Below are positions 6,173 through 8,194 of a stretch of DNA of 8,194 nucleotides, piece by piece. Source of the DNA: Mycobacterium sp. (GTDB lineage: Bacteria > Actinomycetota > Actinomycetes > Mycobacteriales > Mycobacteriaceae); assembly GCA_023264755.1 (NCBI GenBank), contig JAHFVB010000213.1:1-8194 (forward strand), in the 5' to 3' direction. The notes beneath the pieces are model-generated. The model was not told where the DNA came from. It saw only the letters and a program-made list of their open reading frames with translations, and searched no databases. Each line of letters starts with the position of its first letter. The first letter of the stretch is position 1. A program made the position numbers and the translations under genes.

Positions 6173-6214
6173 CCTCCCGGAGTGACGAAAGGTGATGGCG
6201 CCGTAGGTATCCTA
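6173..6214 (-). promoter_or_regulatory. Strong RBS and possible internal promoter for the transglutaminase gene
   Basis: On the minus strand GGGAGG (6178-6173) lies 6 nt before the GTG at 6166 and fixes that start. Upstream, the minus strand reads TAGGAT (6214-6209), a TANNNT -10 match inside a 10-bp palindrome CTAGGCCTAG (6212-6221). The gene could therefore have its own promoter besides read-through from the Anbu gene. No -35 box is evident. Confidence 0.4.
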
Positions 6215-6233
6215 GGCCTAGCCAGGTGCACGG

Positions 6234-6962
6234 TCACCAGCACAGATCGGGCAGATTGCTGAACGCCTGGCGGGTGCCCTCGCTCCAGGCCGCCCCCAAC
6301 TCGGTGAAGTACGGATCGCCCTCGTGGAAGCGTCTCCGCATCTGGACTTCGAGGCTGTCGCGTTCGTAACAGATCAGGTCGATGGGCGGCCCGACGGACA
6401 GGTTGCTGCGCATCGTCGAATCGAAGGACACCAGAACGCACTTCGTCGCATCGGCCAGCGAGGTGTCGCCTGTGACCACGCGGTCGAGGATCGGCTTTCC
6501 GTACTTCGTCTCACCGGTCTGCAGGAAGGGTGTGTCGGCGCCCGCTTCGATGAAGTTGCCCTCGGCATAGATTCGGAACAGCCGCATGGGCTCGCCGTCG
6601 AGTTGGCCGCCCACCACGAACGAGGCGTTGAAGCCGACCTTGTTGGCCTTCAGATGGCCCGCGTCGCGTTGCTCGGTCTCGCGCATCGCATCCGAGACCA
6701 GCCTCACGACGTCGAACATCGTCTTGGCTCCAAGCACATTGGTGAGCGCGGGGCCATCGGCGCAGCGCTGCTTCAGCACGCTGATGATGGCCTGGGTGCC
6801 GGCGAGATTGCCCGAACTCAACAGCACGATCACGCGGTCTCCGCGCCGCTCGAACACCGTCATCTTGCAGAACTTCGCAAAGTTGTCGACGCCGGCGTTC
6901 GTCCGAGAATCCGACGCGAAAATGATTCCCTTGTCCAGCATTACGCCGATGCAATAAGTCAA
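6234..6962 (-). CDS. Anbu-type proteasome-related peptidase (proteasome-type protease, COG3484)
   Basis: The product is 242 residues, normal for Anbu (ancestral beta-subunit), an Ntn-hydrolase related to proteasome beta subunits and HslV. Anbu rings or helices are cytosolic threonine peptidases of unknown physiological substrate. The N-terminus TYCIGVMLDKGIIFASDSRTNAGVDNFAKFCKM is diagnostic. Counting the Thr as residue 1, Thr1, Asp17 and Lys32 match the expected catalytic set. SSGNLAGTQ lies about 50 residues further on, and KYGKPILDRVV, then VSFDSTMRSNLSVGPPIDL, match the later core. I chose the TTG at 6962 because initiation there puts Thr directly after fMet, as in other Anbu proteins. 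An ATG at 7001 would bury it behind 13 extra residues. The ribosome site before the TTG is weak (CAGG about 9 nt away). The transglutaminase gene follows 67 bp downstream. The usual alpha-E and ATP-grasp partners are not in the window. Confidence 0.88.
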   Translation of the reverse strand: MTYCIGVMLDKGIIFASDSRTNAGVDNFAKFCKMTVFERRGDRVIVLLSSGNLAGTQAIISVLKQRCADGPALTNVLGAKTMFDVVRLVSDAMRETEQRDAGHLKANKVGFNASFVVGGQLDGEPMRLFRIYAEGNFIEAGADTPFLQTGETKYGKPILDRVVTGDTSLADATKCVLVSFDSTMRSNLSVGPPIDLICYERDSLEVQMRRRFHEGDPYFTELGAAWSEGTRQAFSNLPDLCW

Positions 6963-7013
6963 GCCGTCAGCCTGCAATCCATCAGAAGTTCCCGTTTCCA
7001 TGACGCGTGACTT

Positions 7014-7045
7014 CTGACCGGTGGCAGACGCTCATCTCGAGCCTA
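7014..7045 (-). promoter_or_regulatory. Possible Anbu promoter region with weak dyad
   Basis: On the minus strand TAGGCT (7045-7040) fits TANNNT and lies about 78 nt before the TTG start. CTGACC-GG-TGGCAG at 7014-7027 (plus-strand reading) matches 10 of 11 fixed positions of the CTGNCAGNTGNCAG pattern seen at 454-467 and 3600-3621. It would lie just downstream of a start site set by that -10. Both parts are weak on their own. Confidence 0.25.
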
Positions 7046-7060
7046 CGCTGGTGAGCCCTT

Positions 7061-7091
7061 GGGCCGCCTACTCATCGACGGCGCGCGGCCC
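7061..7091 (-). terminator. Weak candidate terminator after the second methyltransferase
   Basis: GGGCCGC (7061-7067) is complementary to GCGGCCC (7085-7091) with a 17-nt loop, 25 nt past the methyltransferase stop on the minus strand. The long loop makes it a modest candidate. It lies in the 153-bp gap before the Anbu start. Confidence 0.3.
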
Positions 7092-7115
7092 TGCGAGCGG
7101 CACTCGAACCGCCGA

Positions 7116-7985
7116 TCAACGCGTGAGGCGGATCACCGCGCTCCACGGCCGCTGCTCGGGCGGATGGCGGGGATCGGGGTGGTGCAGCCCGGCGACCAGC
7201 CGGTAGAACCAGGGCAACCGGCGGAACCTGAGCGCGGCGTCGAAGACGGACTCCACCTCGAGCGTTCGCCAGCCGAGGTCTTCGAAGTACCCCACGCCGT
7301 TGGCCGGGGCGAACTTGAACGGCGCATTCGCCAACATGCCGCCCATCTTGTCGTTCATGAACTTCTTCAGCCCTGGACCCGCCAGGTCGAGCATCCACCA
7401 GGCGACCTCGGGGCGGGCGAAGGACTCCGAAAGCGCTGCGACGTCGCGGGATTCGAGATACATCAGCATGCCTTCGGTGAGCACCAAGGCTTTCCGCGCC
7501 CCCGCCAGCGCCTCGTTCAGGAACCGGTCGCGGGCAACCGGTTCGGCGAGGTCCACCGCGTGCCGGGTGAGCTTGCATCGCGGCGTCTGGTCAGCGAGCA
7601 TTCGCTCCTTCTCGGCGACCAGTGCCGGTAGGTCACCCTCGACCCACGTGAAGTCCGACGGCAGATTCAGCCGGTAGGGCCGCGTGTCGAAGCCGGCCGC
7701 GAGGTTGAGCACCCGGTCGCAACCGTCGTCGATCGCCTCGAGCACGAGGTCGTCGATCACCTTGGTGCGGGCCACCAACCACCACCCCGAACGCATCGTG
7801 CGCGGGACGCGCGCGACGATGTCGCGACCGTGTTGGCCGGAGAGCCGCTCGGCGAGCGCGTCGGTGAACAACGCGTCGGGGCGCGCCGATTCGGTGGCGC
7901 GGTAGACCGCCACCCAGCGAGCGGTGTCGGAGACGTTCGACACGGGGGTATCCCCCGCGGTCGACTCGGGTGCGTCGGCGTCCAT
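7116..7985 (-). CDS. Class I SAM-dependent methyltransferase, TIGR00027 / LCM-like family (second copy)
   Basis: This 289-residue protein has the same overall architecture as the methyltransferase at 2193-3068 but is only distantly similar. SAM-binding motif I is VLNLAAGFDTRPYRLNLP at 92-109. WVEGDLPALVAEKERML at 114-130 holds the acidic strand-2 end (Glu116, Asp118) and a helix with Lys126. VDL follows at 144-146, and LVLTEGMLMYLESRDV at 167-182 is motif IV with the usual Glu171. The C-terminus WYFEDLGW-like segment (GYFEDLGWRTLEVES, 232-246) and LPWFYRLVAGLHHP fit family members annotated as methyltransferases acting on small carboxylates or polyketides, but no substrate can be inferred. 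The ATG at 7985 was chosen because family-like sequence begins soon after. Starting at 8135 would run through the nrdF terminator and into its coding strand. A TANNNT element 8 nt upstream suggests a leaderless transcript. Confidence 0.9.
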   Translation of the reverse strand: MDADAPESTAGDTPVSNVSDTARWVAVYRATESARPDALFTDALAERLSGQHGRDIVARVPRTMRSGWWLVARTKVIDDLVLEAIDDGCDRVLNLAAGFDTRPYRLNLPSDFTWVEGDLPALVAEKERMLADQTPRCKLTRHAVDLAEPVARDRFLNEALAGARKALVLTEGMLMYLESRDVAALSESFARPEVAWWMLDLAGPGLKKFMNDKMGGMLANAPFKFAPANGVGYFEDLGWRTLEVESVFDAALRFRRLPWFYRLVAGLHHPDPRHPPEQRPWSAVIRLTR

Positions 7986-7999
7986 GGTCACCCAACCTA
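7986..7999 (-). promoter_or_regulatory. Candidate leaderless promoter of the second methyltransferase
   Basis: On the minus strand TAGGTT (7999-7994) fits the TANNNT -10 consensus and ends 8 nt before the ATG at 7985. No clear Shine-Dalgarno is present, which suits leaderless initiation. It lies just beyond the nrdF terminator hairpin, as expected for an independent promoter. A GTG at 7991 in the same frame is too close to the -10 to be the leaderless start. Confidence 0.4.
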
Positions 8000-8011
8000 G
8001 CGCCGGGTGCG

Positions 8012-8032
8012 GCCGGGCGGACAGTGCCCGGC
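8012..8032 (-). terminator. Terminator hairpin after nrdF2
   Basis: GCCGGGC (8012-8018) pairs perfectly with GCCCGGC (8026-8032) around a 7-nt loop, 8 nt after the nrdF2 stop on the minus strand. An alternative outer pairing uses CGCCGGG (8001-8007) with CCCGGCG (8027-8033). There is no T-tract. Confidence 0.6.
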
Positions 8033-8040
8033 GACGGGAC

Positions 8041-8194
<154 letters not shown>

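Noticed and set aside
7943..7957. Perfect 6-bp GC hairpin (CGGGGG and CCCCCG around TAT) near the start of the second methyltransferase
   Set aside because: It lies within the coding sequence, in the Gly-Asp-Thr-Pro region, and can be explained by codon choice. A role in translation control is conceivable but unsupported.

Overview
The window is high-GC DNA with dense genes, GTG/TTG starts and TANNNT-type promoter elements. It ends in the C-terminus of a class Ib ribonucleotide reductase R2 subunit (nrdF2-like) and carries a close relative of mycobacterial AdhC. It also has two TIGR00027-type SAM methyltransferases and a DUF3349 protein. Together these point to a Mycobacterium/Mycolicibacterium chromosome. 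From memory, M. tuberculosis H37Rv has adhC (Rv3045), small proteins Rv3046c and Rv3047c, then nrdF2 (Rv3048c). The same anchors are present here with extra genes between them, which suggests a non-tuberculous species with an expanded locus.

Layout from left to right: (1) 1-407 minus, N-terminus of a biotin carboxylase, most like urea carboxylase/urea amidolyase, cut by the window edge. (2) 408-630, divergent intergenic region with a palindromic operator-like site. (3) 631-906 plus, YciI-like protein. (4) 1044-2099 plus, adhC, followed by a strong hairpin terminator. (5) 2193-3068 plus, SAM methyltransferase with a probable leaderless promoter. (6) 3073-3160, hairpin plus a 20-bp tandem repeat between convergent genes. 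(7) 3154-3474 minus, DUF3349 protein. (8) 3475-3726, divergent intergenic region with three evenly spaced dyads. (9) 3727-5331 plus, APC amino acid permease. (10) 5357-6166 minus, transglutaminase-like protein. (11) 6234-6962 minus, Anbu-type proteasome-related peptidase. (12) 7116-7985 minus, second SAM methyltransferase. (13) 8041-8194 minus, nrdF2 C-terminus.

The most interesting unit is the minus-strand pair Anbu then transglutaminase. In other bacteria Anbu is typically encoded with a transglutaminase, an alpha-E protein and a circularly permuted ATP-grasp protein, a set proposed to make and process a peptide modification. Only two of these genes are adjacent here. The Anbu gene appears to start at a TTG codon, which puts the catalytic threonine directly after the initiator Met. 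The transglutaminase has Ala at the position of the usual catalytic His. A second lead is a palindrome (CTGNCAGNTGNCAG) found upstream of both the urea-carboxylase-like gene and the APC permease, which hints at a shared nitrogen-related regulator encoded outside the window.

No tRNA, rRNA, CRISPR array, insertion sequence or phage feature was seen. Functional names rest on recognised motifs and remembered homologues; no searches were run.
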